Below are positions 35,887 to 43,768 of a stretch of 48,057 bases of DNA, piece by piece. Origin of the DNA: Ruminococcus flavefaciens (GTDB lineage: Bacteria; Bacillota; Clostridia; Oscillospirales; Ruminococcaceae); the NCBI GenBank assembly GCA_002310115.1, contig DBYI01000118.1, positions 72,663 to 120,719 on the forward strand. The letters are read 5' to 3'. Position numbers and translations under genes: made by a program. The first letter of the stretch is position 1. Every line of letters starts with the position of its first letter. The notes beneath the pieces were generated by a model. The model saw only the letters and a program-made list of their open reading frames with translations, made no database searches and had not been told where the DNA came from.

Positions 35887-36435
35887 ATGAAAACAGTGTA
35901 CGATTTTATCGTGAAAGACCGTGCAGGCAACGATGTAAGTCTCAGTGATTATAATGGTAAGGTGCTGCTTATCGTGAATACAGCTACGGGATGCGGCTTT
36001 ACTCCGCATTATGAGCCGCTTGAAACTATGTACAAGGAATTACGAGACAAAGGCTTCGAGATACTCGATTTTCCTTGCAATCAGTTCGCAAATCAGGCTC
36101 CCGGCAGCGAGGATGATATACATCAGTTCTGCAAGCTTAAATTCGGTACGGAGTTCCCTCAGTTCGCAAAGATAGATGTTAACGGCGACAGCGCGAATCC
36201 GCTTTTTGCATTTCTTGCCACAGAAAAGCCATTTGCTGGCTTTGGCAAGGGGATTAAGAATGCAATGCTAAATAAGTTTGCGGATATGAATAATAAGAAG
36301 TTCGGAGATAAAGCGTATATCAAGTGGAACTTTACAAAATTCCTAGTTGACAGAACAGGTAAGGTTATCGCACGCTTTGAGCCTACAACTGATATGGCAG
36401 AGGTGCGTAAGGTTGTTGAAGAATTTCTTGGGTGA
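35887..36435 (+). CDS. Glutathione peroxidase-type thiol peroxidase
   Basis: A 182-residue cytosolic peroxidase after GAAAGGAG. It has the family catalytic set: peroxidatic cysteine in NTATGCGFT (in place of selenocysteine), glutamine in FPCNQFANQ, and tryptophan and asparagine in KWNFTKFLVD. It reduces hydrogen and organic peroxides, in clostridia usually with thioredoxin-type donors because glutathione is absent. It lies 14 bases after the OhrR-like regulator and 4 bases before the radical SAM gene, so it belongs to one operon. BsaA/GpoA is the nearest naming in Firmicutes. Confidence 0.93.
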   Translation: MKTVYDFIVKDRAGNDVSLSDYNGKVLLIVNTATGCGFTPHYEPLETMYKELRDKGFEILDFPCNQFANQAPGSEDDIHQFCKLKFGTEFPQFAKIDVNGDSANPLFAFLATEKPFAGFGKGIKNAMLNKFADMNNKKFGDKAYIKWNFTKFLVDRTGKVIARFEPTTDMAEVRKVVEEFLG

Positions 36436-36439
36436 GGCT

Positions 36440-37531
36440 ATGAACGAAAAATTTGACCTTCAGGAATATCTGACAAAGGGTGTTGAGCGGATAGTTGGCG
36501 AAGCTGTCAGGGCAACGCTGAAAAATCCAAGGGAAAGTGCCTTTATGCTGAAATTTGCAGCAGCGAGCCGAATCGCCTCAATACGCCGCAGGAAAGCCGA
36601 AAAAAACGGCGAGCATATCCCGCCTTTCCTCATTGCAAGTATAACAAGTAAGTGTAATCTTCATTGTGCAGGCTGTTATTCGCGTTGCAATCATGCCACT
36701 GTTGATTCCGAGCCTGTGAGACAGCTTACAGATTTGGAATGGCTGAGGATATTCGATGAGGCGGACGAAATGGGTATAAGCTTTATCCTTCTCGCAGGCG
36801 GTGAGCCTATGCTACGTCGGGATATCATCGAAGCCGCAGGGCAGAAGCAGAATATACTCTTTCCGATCTTTACTAACGGCACTTTCATAGACGAACGATA
36901 TTTCGAGCTTTTCGACAAATGTCGCAACCTTATCCCTGTCATGAGCATTGAGGGTAACCGTGAGCAGACTGATTCACGACGCGGTGAAGGTATCTACCAT
37001 AAAATCATTTCCAATATGGACGAATTCAGAAAACGCGGACTTGTTTTCGGGGCATCTGTTACTGTTACAACGAATAACTATAAAGAAGTGACCTCTGATG
37101 CTTTTATAGACAATCTTTCTGAAGAAGGCTGCAAAGCGGTCATATTTGTGGAGTATGTTCCTGTAACCGCTGAAAGCCGCGAGCTTGCTCCCGGCGACGT
37201 GCAGAGAGAGTACCTGATGAACGAGATACAGCATCTGCGTGAGGAACGTCCCGAGATGGTTTATATCTCATTCCCGGGAGATGAAAAAAGTTCGGGAGGC
37301 TGTGTTGCAGCCGGCCGAGGCTTCTTCCACATCAATTCTCACGGTGGAGCTGAGCCCTGTCCGTTCTCGCCATATTCTGATATCAATGTGAATGATACAT
37401 CACTTCGTGAAGCTTTGCATTCTCCGCTGTTCACAGCTCTCAAAAGCGGCGATATCCTGATTGACGATCACGAAGGAGGCTGCGTTCTTTTCGAAAAGAA
37501 TGCACAGGTAGAGGCACTTTTAAAACTCTGA
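36440..37531 (+). CDS. Radical SAM protein
   Basis: A 363-residue protein. The start MNEKFDLQEYL (36440) has GTGAGG just ahead and lies 4 bases after the peroxidase stop; an upstream in-frame ATG lies inside that gene. The radical SAM cluster motif is CNLHCAGC (Cx3Cx2C) at about 74-81, followed by the GGEP loop (LLAGGEPMLRRD) and STNG-like FTNGTF. The C-terminal part has extra cysteines (SSGGCVAAGRG, AEPCPFSPY, GGCVLFEK) that may hold a further cluster, as in SPASM-like proteins. The substrate is unknown. Placement with a peroxidase and a nitroreductase suggests a redox or repair role. Confidence 0.88.
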   Translation: MNEKFDLQEYLTKGVERIVGEAVRATLKNPRESAFMLKFAAASRIASIRRRKAEKNGEHIPPFLIASITSKCNLHCAGCYSRCNHATVDSEPVRQLTDLEWLRIFDEADEMGISFILLAGGEPMLRRDIIEAAGQKQNILFPIFTNGTFIDERYFELFDKCRNLIPVMSIEGNREQTDSRRGEGIYHKIISNMDEFRKRGLVFGASVTVTTNNYKEVTSDAFIDNLSEEGCKAVIFVEYVPVTAESRELAPGDVQREYLMNEIQHLREERPEMVYISFPGDEKSSGGCVAAGRGFFHINSHGGAEPCPFSPYSDINVNDTSLREALHSPLFTALKSGDILIDDHEGGCVLFEKNAQVEALLKL

Positions 37532-37545
37532 AAGGAATGATAGAA

Positions 37546-38334
37546 ATGGATATGCCTGAAATCATAAAGTCACGCAGAAGCGTAAGAACATTTGACGGTA
37601 CTCCTCTTACTGCTGAACACAGGGCAAGGCTTGGGGAGTTTATTGGTACGATATCATCCCCCTACGATATCCCGATAGAGTTTGTTTTGCTTGAAAAGGA
37701 GAAGTATGGGCTTTCGAGTCCGGTCATATCCGGTGAAAATATGTATGTTGCTGCAAAATCAAAAGCTGTTCCGCACAGTGAGGAGGCATTCGGATATGCC
37801 TTTGAACAGCTTGTACTTTTTGCATGGTCGCTTGGTATCGGCACTACATGGATAGGCGGAACCATGAAGAGAGAAATATTTGAAAAAGCAGTTCAGCTTC
37901 AGGACGGTGAGAGAATGTACTGCGTAAGTCCTCTCGGATATCCTGCGGCAAAAATGTCGTTCAAAGAAAAAGCAATGAGAACAGCTATACAGGCTGACAA
38001 ACGTAAAGCTAGCAAGGAACTGTTTTTTGAAAACAGTTTTTCAACACCCATTAATGACTGCGATGAAAAGATAAGCACTGCTCTTGAAGCTGTCCGTCTT
38101 GCGCCGTCAGCCGTAAATAAACAGCCGTGGCGTATAATCCGCTGCGGTAACGACTTCCACTTCTATGAAAAGCACAGCAAAGGCTACATCAGCGAACAGG
38201 GCGATATTCAAAAAATTGACATGGGCATCGCGCTTTTTCATTTTATGAATATAACAGGCGGAAAGCTAGAAATTGCCGAACCTGATATATCTGCACCAAC
38301 TGACATAGAGTACATTGCGACAGTTACAGTCTGA
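37546..38334 (+). CDS. Nitroreductase family protein
   Basis: A 262-residue flavoprotein. The start at 37546 (MDMPEIIKSRRSVRTFDG) gives the right gap from AAAGGA; an ATG nine bases earlier is too close. The FMN-binding opening RRSVRTF and the central ARL, LAPSAVNKQPWR and GTTWIGG features match the TM-type nitroreductases common in clostridia, where two half-domains are fused. It probably reduces nitro or quinone-like compounds with NAD(P)H. It follows the radical SAM gene closely in the peroxide-linked operon. Confidence 0.88.
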   Translation: MDMPEIIKSRRSVRTFDGTPLTAEHRARLGEFIGTISSPYDIPIEFVLLEKEKYGLSSPVISGENMYVAAKSKAVPHSEEAFGYAFEQLVLFAWSLGIGTTWIGGTMKREIFEKAVQLQDGERMYCVSPLGYPAAKMSFKEKAMRTAIQADKRKASKELFFENSFSTPINDCDEKISTALEAVRLAPSAVNKQPWRIIRCGNDFHFYEKHSKGYISEQGDIQKIDMGIALFHFMNITGGKLEIAEPDISAPTDIEYIATVTV

Positions 38335-38364
38335 CATCCATTTATTTCTCAAAGGAGTGATAAT

Positions 38365-39045
38365 ATGAATGTATTTACGCCAATGCAAAAGGCAGTTTCC
38401 TGCATTTTAAAAATCATTGTATTCGTTTCGGCGATACTTGGTACCTTTCTGAGCGCCTATGCAGGACGGCATTCTTTTATGGGCGGCAGCCGTGTTTTCA
38501 TGTACTTCACGATACAGTCCAATATTGCCATCGCCATAATATGTGCGGCAGGTCTGATAGGTCTGTTCAGAAACAAATCCGTCAGTGACCTGTGGTGGGT
38601 AATAAAATTCGTAGGAACAGTTTCAATCACCCTTACGGGAGCGGTCTTCTGTTTTGTGCTGGCTCCGACAATGGGGAGTGCGGCATGGAATCTGCAAAAC
38701 ATACTGACTCATGTTGTCGTTCCTGTCGCTGCGATAATTGACTTTTTTGTAGTCGGAGTCAGCAGCGATATAAAGAAGCGTAACACGTTCTGGGTGATAG
38801 TTCCGCCAATTCTGTATGCTGTCTACTCAGGCAGTGGATATGTTGAAAACTGGCAGTTTGCGGAAGGTTATAATTATCCATACTTCTTCCTAAACTGGGG
38901 AAGTCCTGCTGGATCATTCGGCTTCACCGACGAGCTGCCGTTCATGGGCTGTGCGTGGTGGATAATTTCCCTTTTTGTAGTACTGCTGATTGTCGGATAC
39001 CTGTATCTGAAAATAGTTGATATACTGAAAAGAGTTAAGGATTGA
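38365..39045 (+). CDS. Pr6Pr family membrane protein
   Basis: A 226-residue protein with six membrane segments, starting after AAAGGAG. Hydrophobic segments are at about 10-32, 46-68, 76-98, 108-130, 141-160 and 195-218. The features YFTIQSNI, LTHVVVPVAAIIDFF and the aromatic YPYFFLNWG are typical of the Pr6Pr (perilipin-like six-pass) family of Firmicutes. The function is unknown. It is the last gene of the OhrR-like operon; its end overlaps the remnant on the opposite strand. Confidence 0.88.
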   Translation: MNVFTPMQKAVSCILKIIVFVSAILGTFLSAYAGRHSFMGGSRVFMYFTIQSNIAIAIICAAGLIGLFRNKSVSDLWWVIKFVGTVSITLTGAVFCFVLAPTMGSAAWNLQNILTHVVVPVAAIIDFFVVGVSSDIKKRNTFWVIVPPILYAVYSGSGYVENWQFAEGYNYPYFFLNWGSPAGSFGFTDELPFMGCAWWIISLFVVLLIVGYLYLKIVDILKRVKD

Positions 39046-39220
39046 CATTCTTCCGAATAGTCTTTAAGACAGGAATAATAGCGCACATACCCCAAAAAGT
39101 CAAATACTTAAAATCTCCGCACTGCTGAATCACCAGTAATCTGGGGCTTGCCATATCTATCCACATTTCAATGCTGTTCATCATGCCTGATTTGAACCAG
39201 TACTCCAAATAGTCGTCGTG
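39036..39220 (-). other. Protein-like remnant without a start
   Basis: The minus strand reads FHDDYLEYWFKSGMMNSIEM, WIDMASPRLLVIQQCGDFKY, LTFWGMCAIIPVLKTIRKNV and NP before TAA (39038-39036). The first part recalls the end of a TetR-type regulator. It has no start codon with a ribosome site and stops at the repeat near 39228, so I treat it as a scrap. Confidence 0.3.
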
Positions 39221-39229
39221 GAAACAATA

Positions 39230-39640
39230 TGTATTTTAAGAACAACAGCTCCCGTGAGGGAGCCGGCTTCTTTTCTTATCGTTATACTGCCTTTCAGTCG
39301 TGTGCATTCCGTGTGAATTTCGTGTGCATTACACCTGTTTTTTGTGCACACGGGACTGCAAATTTTCATTTAAAACCGCTTTCTGTAGGTAAGAGAAAAG
39401 CCTGTATTTCAGTGTTTCCCTCGAAATACAGGCTTTTAATTCTGGCGGACAGAGAGAGAATCGAATTTTTGTAACGCACTGTTTTTGTCAATTTATAGCC
39501 TTTTATAATTTTCGTGTGGAATAAATGAGTGGAATAGAATTATTCTGAACGAAAACCATTTCTGCTATAGCTGTTATATTTCAATTATTGAACTTTTGAT
39601 AGTTCCTACATATACTGCTTAAATACTATAATATGAATAC
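39230..39640 (+). repeat. Composite repeat region
   Basis: Three repeat types seen elsewhere lie end to end here. 39235-39320 matches 27890-27930 and 28201-28260 (AAGAACAACAGCTCCC hairpin, ATACTGCCTTTCAGTCGT, GTGTGCATT twice). 39375-39470 matches 16335-16430, with a 15-bp stem 39396-39410/39423-39437 and a tRNA-like TGGCGGACAGAGAGAGAATCGAA tail. 39495-39640 matches 9283-9400 and 19745-19880. GTGCAC/GTGTGCAC motifs occur at 39349-39360. No full gene is present. I infer a patch left by integrated elements. Confidence 0.6.
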
Positions 39641-39842
39641 GTTTCTCATTGTACATGATAGCCTGCATGTTAACACGCTTAGAAAGCTCAGCTATATCAG
39701 AATCCGGAAGGTCACGTGTCAAGATATCAAACTCACGATCCATTGTATCTCTGTCAACACGGAGATCTACAGGCACCGGTTCAAAGTTAAGAGGTAGTGT
39801 TGCGTGACCACGAATGGAGTCAGAGAAGGAATACTTACTCAT
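39606..39842 (-). CDS. Truncated small protein at the end of the redox operon
   Basis: 78 codons; its ATG overlaps the flavodoxin stop (ATGA at 39842-39839), so it is translationally coupled. The product starts MSKYSFSDSIRGHATLPLNF. The last ten or so residues (HIIVFKQYM) are encoded by the conserved end of the repeat at 39495-39640, so the original C-terminus was probably lost when the repeat arrived. I do not recognise the family. DREFDILTRDLPDSDIAELS suggests a helical region. Confidence 0.5.
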   Translation of the reverse strand: MSKYSFSDSIRGHATLPLNFEPVPVDLRVDRDTMDREFDILTRDLPDSDIAELSKRVNMQAIMYNEKRIHIIVFKQYM

Positions 39843-40300
39843 GTAGTTGAAAGAGCTTCAATATCTTTAACGGAAGGATTGACCATACCTTCAATGATCT
39901 CAGCATCAGGAGCGCTGGGCTTCAGGTTCTCAACAGCTTTTCCGAATCCGCTGCCGCCTGATGTGGCGAAAAGAATGATCTTTTTGCCCGAAAAATCATA
40001 GCTTTCAAGGAAGGAATTGATGATGGTCGGGGCAATGTACCACCATACGGGGAATCCCACATAGATCGTGTCATATGCTGCAATATCAGCGTTATTATCA
40101 GCAAGCTCGGGACGTGAGCTGTGATCGCTCATCTCAACGCTGCTTCGTGACTGCTTGTTCTGCCAGTTCAGATCTGCACTTGTGTAGGGAATGGCAGGGC
40201 GTATTTCATAAAGATCCGCGCCTGCTGCTTCTGCCAGCTGTTTTGCAAGCCTTGCAGTGCTGCCGCTTGCGGAAAAATATGCTACTAATTTCTTGTTCAT
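39839..40300 (-). CDS. Flavodoxin (cytosolic)
   Basis: A 153-residue flavodoxin-fold protein starting after CGGAGG. The FMN phosphate loop is YFSASGSTARLA; YVGFPVWWYIAPTIINSFLES and TSGGSGFGKA supply the isoalloxazine-side loops. No signal peptide is present, unlike its paralogues at 43040 and 43768, so it stays in the cytosol. It probably carries electrons for other members of the TetR operon; the donor may be the NADPH-type flavin protein 13 bases upstream. PYTSADLNWQNKQSRSSVEM is shared with the exported paralogues, so they came from duplication. Confidence 0.92.
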   Translation of the reverse strand: MNKKLVAYFSASGSTARLAKQLAEAAGADLYEIRPAIPYTSADLNWQNKQSRSSVEMSDHSSRPELADNNADIAAYDTIYVGFPVWWYIAPTIINSFLESYDFSGKKIILFATSGGSGFGKAVENLKPSAPDAEIIEGMVNPSVKDIEALSTT

Positions 40301-40313
40301 AAGATTACCTCCG

Positions 40314-40847
40314 TTATAATGATCTTCCTAAATTGTATGCCTGTTCGGGGTATTTACTCGACCGTGTCATAGATGGACTTCCGCAGCCATAGCCAAGTAC
40401 CATACCTTTGTCTTCAAAATTGATGTACCTCACCAGCGTTTTGTAATGAGCTATCAGTGCATCAAATGTCCAGTCATCGGCGTTCCACGCAACTGTCAGA
40501 AGTGCAGATTTCAGATGTCTGCGGGTCAGACTGCTGTTGTATGCGCAGAAACGGTCAACCACTGTTTTCAGCTGTGCGCTCATTCCGTAGTAATAAAGTG
40601 GAGTAGCAAACACCACCATATCACAGCTAAGCATCGCTTTTCGGATATACTCGTTCTCATCACGCTGAACGCAGTCGCCCTCGTAACCGCAGGCAATACA
40701 GCCCGTGCAGGGACGGATATCTGCATGACAGACATCTATCACTTCGACATTGTGACCGCTTTCCTCTGCACCTTTTTTGAAGCTGTCAACGAGTATGCTC
40801 GTTGAGCCTTTTTTGTTGGGACTTCCCATAATTATTACTATTTTCAT
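40314..40847 (-). CDS. NAD(P)H-dependent flavin oxidoreductase
   Basis: A 177-residue flavodoxin-like reductase starting at 40847 after GTGAGGTG; four more codons upstream lack a site. GSPNKKGSTSILVDSF binds the FMN phosphate, CTGCIACGYEGDCVQRDE is the cysteine segment seen in iron-sulfur flavoproteins, and TPLYYYGMSAQLKTVVDRF is the family core. The cysteines fit either a cluster or a redox disulfide. It probably passes electrons from NAD(P)H to the flavodoxins. It starts 8 bases after the end of the 7-TM fusion gene. Confidence 0.88.
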   Translation of the reverse strand: MKIVIIMGSPNKKGSTSILVDSFKKGAEESGHNVEVIDVCHADIRPCTGCIACGYEGDCVQRDENEYIRKAMLSCDMVVFATPLYYYGMSAQLKTVVDRFCAYNSSLTRRHLKSALLTVAWNADDWTFDALIAHYKTLVRYINFEDKGMVLGYGCGSPSMTRSSKYPEQAYNLGRSL

Positions 40848-40855
40848 TTTGCACC

Positions 40856-43024
40856 TCACTTTTCTTCAATGCCGTTTTCTTTAATCCATTCAGATATGTC
40901 ATCATCGAGTGTACTGCCGCCTGAATAATGCACTGATAAGCCCTCACCTATATCAGAATCCGGTGCAAGCTTTGCTATCGCTGTCAGGCTTTGTCCGAAG
41001 TGTCCGCCTCCGTGTGAGCAGAACGGAATGATAGTCTTTCCCGAAAAGTCGTAGCTTTCAAGGAAGGTCGCTATCGGCATCGGTATAGATGCCCACCAGT
41101 TGGGATAGCCCAGCAGGATAATATCATACTGCTCCATATTGTCGATATGCTCGTTCAGCTCCGGACGAGCATTTTTGTGCTGATCCTCCTGTGCTTCCAT
41201 AAGGACAGTGTTATAGTCTGTAGAATAAGGCTTTGCGGGTGTTAATTCGATAATATCGGCATCAATACGGCTGTCAATATTGTGAGCAATATCTCTGGTA
41301 TTTCCGCTCCATGAAAAGTAGGCGATAAGGACTTTTCCGTCCTTTTCGTGCTTTACTTTTTCCTTCGCAGTCAGTTTTGGGTCGGGTGCATTATCAGCAT
41401 TTCTGACAAGCCTTACGCCAAGATTATAGCTTTTCATATCAGCCTGACCGGCGGCACGGTAGGCACTTCGCATATTCTTTGCAAAATCATTCCAGCCGCC
41501 GCCCCTGTAAACATGGCGAGTGCCGCTTTCAGCACCTGTAGGGTCAACAGTCTGTGAGGTATCGTATTCACCGTAATAGTCCCAGCACCATTCGTTCACG
41601 TTGCCGTGGCAATCGTACAATCCCCACGCATTGGGCTTAAAGCTGCCGACTTCAACAGTGATCTGCCGATATTCTCCGGGACGGGCTTCAAGTACCTCAT
41701 CATCAAAATAGTTTTCCTCTATTTCATATGGGTAATGCCCGTAGAAATTGGCATCATCGGCACTGAGAGAATGCTCTGTATTAAACGGCGTTTGCGTTCC
41801 TGCACGGCATGCGTATTCCCACTCCGCTTCTGTGGGCAGACGGTAACCGTTAGCCGACCTGTCCCACACTACCTCACCGTCACCGATCGTATACGCAGGT
41901 GTCAGTCCTGCCGCCTTGCTTCTTGCATTGGCATACTTCACCGCTTCAAGCCATGAGATATTGTCAACAGGCAGACCTTCACCGTCAAAGGTGCTTGGAT
42001 CGCTGCTCATAAGTGCTTCGTAGTCGGACTGCAAGGCTTCATAAGGGTCTATATAAAACGCTGAAACCGTTACTTCGTGGAGCGTTTCATCATCAATGCG
42101 CCAGTTCTCCGAATCAGGACTTCCCATATTGAAGCTGCCTCCCTCGATCAGTATAAAACTGTCATTTACGGCGGTTGAAACAGTCGTATGATTCTGAGCG
42201 ATTGTATCAGGGTCCTTTTGTTTCGCTGTAGTCTGAGCAGATGTGCTCTGTGCATTTTGCCAGTTTGAATTACCAAAGTTGTTATCAACATTTCTCTCTT
42301 CAAGAGCAAAATTCATCACAACACCGATGATAATTGCACAGCCCAGCCATATCAGCGACTTCAGAGAATACTTTTTATCCTTGCCCTTTGTGGTAACCTC
42401 CGACAACACATACCCCACAAGCACAAAAAACAGCAGCATTGCAAGGTTTTGCAGAATGATCAGCCACTTTACTGTAGTGTAGTCAAGAAAAGCAAAGTGT
42501 GTTTGGAACGTGATATAGTTTATGATACCGCTTTTCAGAAACAGCCATAGTCCCACACCTGATACGCCTGTGAGGATAGCATTGAAAACAATTTTGCCCT
42601 TGTCTGGCAGCTTTGCTGTCATAGCTTTTATATGCAGACCGATATGTATACCCATAAGGATAAATGACCAATAGGACATTGCAATGTGAAGCGTCCTTGC
42701 TTTCATAACATTGATAAACCCATACATAAACGGTACTGCGTGTCCGCTCATAGCCATTCCGCTGAGAGCCGTCAGTGCAATAGCTGCAAGCATAAAAGTG
42801 TTCACCGCCGTCATAGTGATACGATAGGACGTATATTTTCCCTTAAAAACAGACTTATACCATTTGCGGTTGAGGATATGATGAAGTATCAGCGTTACGG
42901 TCATACAGATACCCAGCCACTCATGCAGCACATCGCTTGTCACCTGATATGCCATAAGAAAGAGCAAAAGGACTGTCAGCACCGCATCGACTATTCTTTT
43001 GATGATACCTGTCTTTGTCTGCAT
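40856..43024 (-). CDS. 7-TM (DUF4405-like) / sulfatase-modifying-factor / flavodoxin fusion
   Basis: A 722-residue protein starting at 43024 after CAGGGAGGG. Residues about 10-255 form seven membrane segments with histidines in HHILNRKW, SGHAV and IHIGLH, as in DUF4405/cytochrome b561-like proteins that may bind heme. Loops 2-3, 4-5 and 6-7 are rich in K/R (NRKWYKSVFKGK, KAMTAKLPDKGK, TTKGKDKK), so by the positive-inside rule the C-terminus lies outside. After a polar linker comes an FGE/SUMF1-type domain, about 288-560 (FILIEGGSFNMGS, GYRLPTEAEWEYACRAG, NVNEWCWD, YRGGGW), and a flavodoxin, about 573-722 (IAYFSWSGNTRDIA, GYPNWWASIP). This layout would link membrane electron transfer to an extracytoplasmic flavodoxin. 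The role of the FGE-type domain is unknown; such domains occur in oxygenases and binding proteins. Confidence 0.9.
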   Translation of the reverse strand: MQTKTGIIKRIVDAVLTVLLLFLMAYQVTSDVLHEWLGICMTVTLILHHILNRKWYKSVFKGKYTSYRITMTAVNTFMLAAIALTALSGMAMSGHAVPFMYGFINVMKARTLHIAMSYWSFILMGIHIGLHIKAMTAKLPDKGKIVFNAILTGVSGVGLWLFLKSGIINYITFQTHFAFLDYTTVKWLIILQNLAMLLFFVLVGYVLSEVTTKGKDKKYSLKSLIWLGCAIIIGVVMNFALEERNVDNNFGNSNWQNAQSTSAQTTAKQKDPDTIAQNHTTVSTAVNDSFILIEGGSFNMGSPDSENWRIDDETLHEVTVSAFYIDPYEALQSDYEALMSSDPSTFDGEGLPVDNISWLEAVKYANARSKAAGLTPAYTIGDGEVVWDRSANGYRLPTEAEWEYACRAGTQTPFNTEHSLSADDANFYGHYPYEIEENYFDDEVLEARPGEYRQITVEVGSFKPNAWGLYDCHGNVNEWCWDYYGEYDTSQTVDPTGAESGTRHVYRGGGWNDFAKNMRSAYRAAGQADMKSYNLGVRLVRNADNAPDPKLTAKEKVKHEKDGKVLIAYFSWSGNTRDIAHNIDSRIDADIIELTPAKPYSTDYNTVLMEAQEDQHKNARPELNEHIDNMEQYDIILLGYPNWWASIPMPIATFLESYDFSGKTIIPFCSHGGGHFGQSLTAIAKLAPDSDIGEGLSVHYSGGSTLDDDISEWIKENGIEEK

Positions 43025-43039
43025 AACAGCCCTCCCTGT

Positions 43040-43768
43040 TTAATTCATACTGTTTATCCAGTCCTGTATCTTGCTCTCGGATATGCCTGCATCAAGCCTG
43101 TCTCCATCAAGCCATTTTCCGCTGCCGGCCTGCGATGCAAGGTTACTTCCACTCCTGCCGATGCCGCTGCCGCCAGAGGTGCAGAAGGGAATTACAGTCT
43201 TGCCGTCAAAATCGTGTGCCTCAACGAATGTACTCATTATTCTGGGCGCATCGCCCCACCAGATCGGGTAGCCGATGTAAACAGTGGTATAGCTGTCCAG
43301 ATTAACTGTATCATTTGCGATAGCAGGACGTGCCTTCTGATCGTTCATCTCGATCGTCGTGCGGCTGTTCTTGTCGTTCCAGTCAAGGTCTGCGTCAGAG
43401 TATGGCTCAGCAGGCATAAGCTCAAAAATATCGGCATTTGTGACACTTGCGATACGCTCTGCTACTCCCTTTGTGGTGCCTGTTGCAGAAAAATACACAA
43501 CTATCGTGTCCTTTCCGCTGCTCTCAGTAGTATCCGGGTTTTCCGGCTGATTCTCAGTCTGTTCGGTAACAGCCTTTTCTTCATCTGGCTTTCCTGATTC
43601 AGTCACTTGGGCAGACTGCTCCGTCTGCTGTGTCTGTGTTTCCTGTTGTGAGGATACTGTCCGTGCAGACGTTTCTGCGTTTTTTGAGCTGCTATTGTCA
43701 GAGTTGCCGCAGGCTGTAATGCCAAGCATACAAAATGCTGCAATTATTGGAATAAAAAGTCTTTTCAT
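43040..43768 (-). CDS. Flavodoxin lipoprotein
   Basis: A 242-residue protein whose ATG overlaps the preceding stop (TAATG). Residues 1-20 form a lipoprotein signal ending LGITAC, with Cys20 as the lipidation site. A roughly 60-residue S/T/Q/E-rich spacer follows and then a flavodoxin domain (about 90-242) with the phosphate loop YFSATGTTKGVAERIA, YIGYPIWWGDAPRI and CTSGGSGIG. It should therefore sit on the outer face of the membrane with FMN bound. It is a close paralogue of the flavodoxin at 43768. The spacer would let the domain reach out to partners in the wall. Confidence 0.9.
   Translation of the reverse strand: MKRLFIPIIAAFCMLGITACGNSDNSSSKNAETSARTVSSQQETQTQQTEQSAQVTESGKPDEEKAVTEQTENQPENPDTTESSGKDTIVVYFSATGTTKGVAERIASVTNADIFELMPAEPYSDADLDWNDKNSRTTIEMNDQKARPAIANDTVNLDSYTTVYIGYPIWWGDAPRIMSTFVEAHDFDGKTVIPFCTSGGSGIGRSGSNLASQAGSGKWLDGDRLDAGISESKIQDWINSMN

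Noticed and set aside
42686..43597. Plus-strand 303-codon frame
   Set aside because: Antisense to the fusion and lipoprotein genes, spanning their junction, rich in C/H/R as expected for a shadow.
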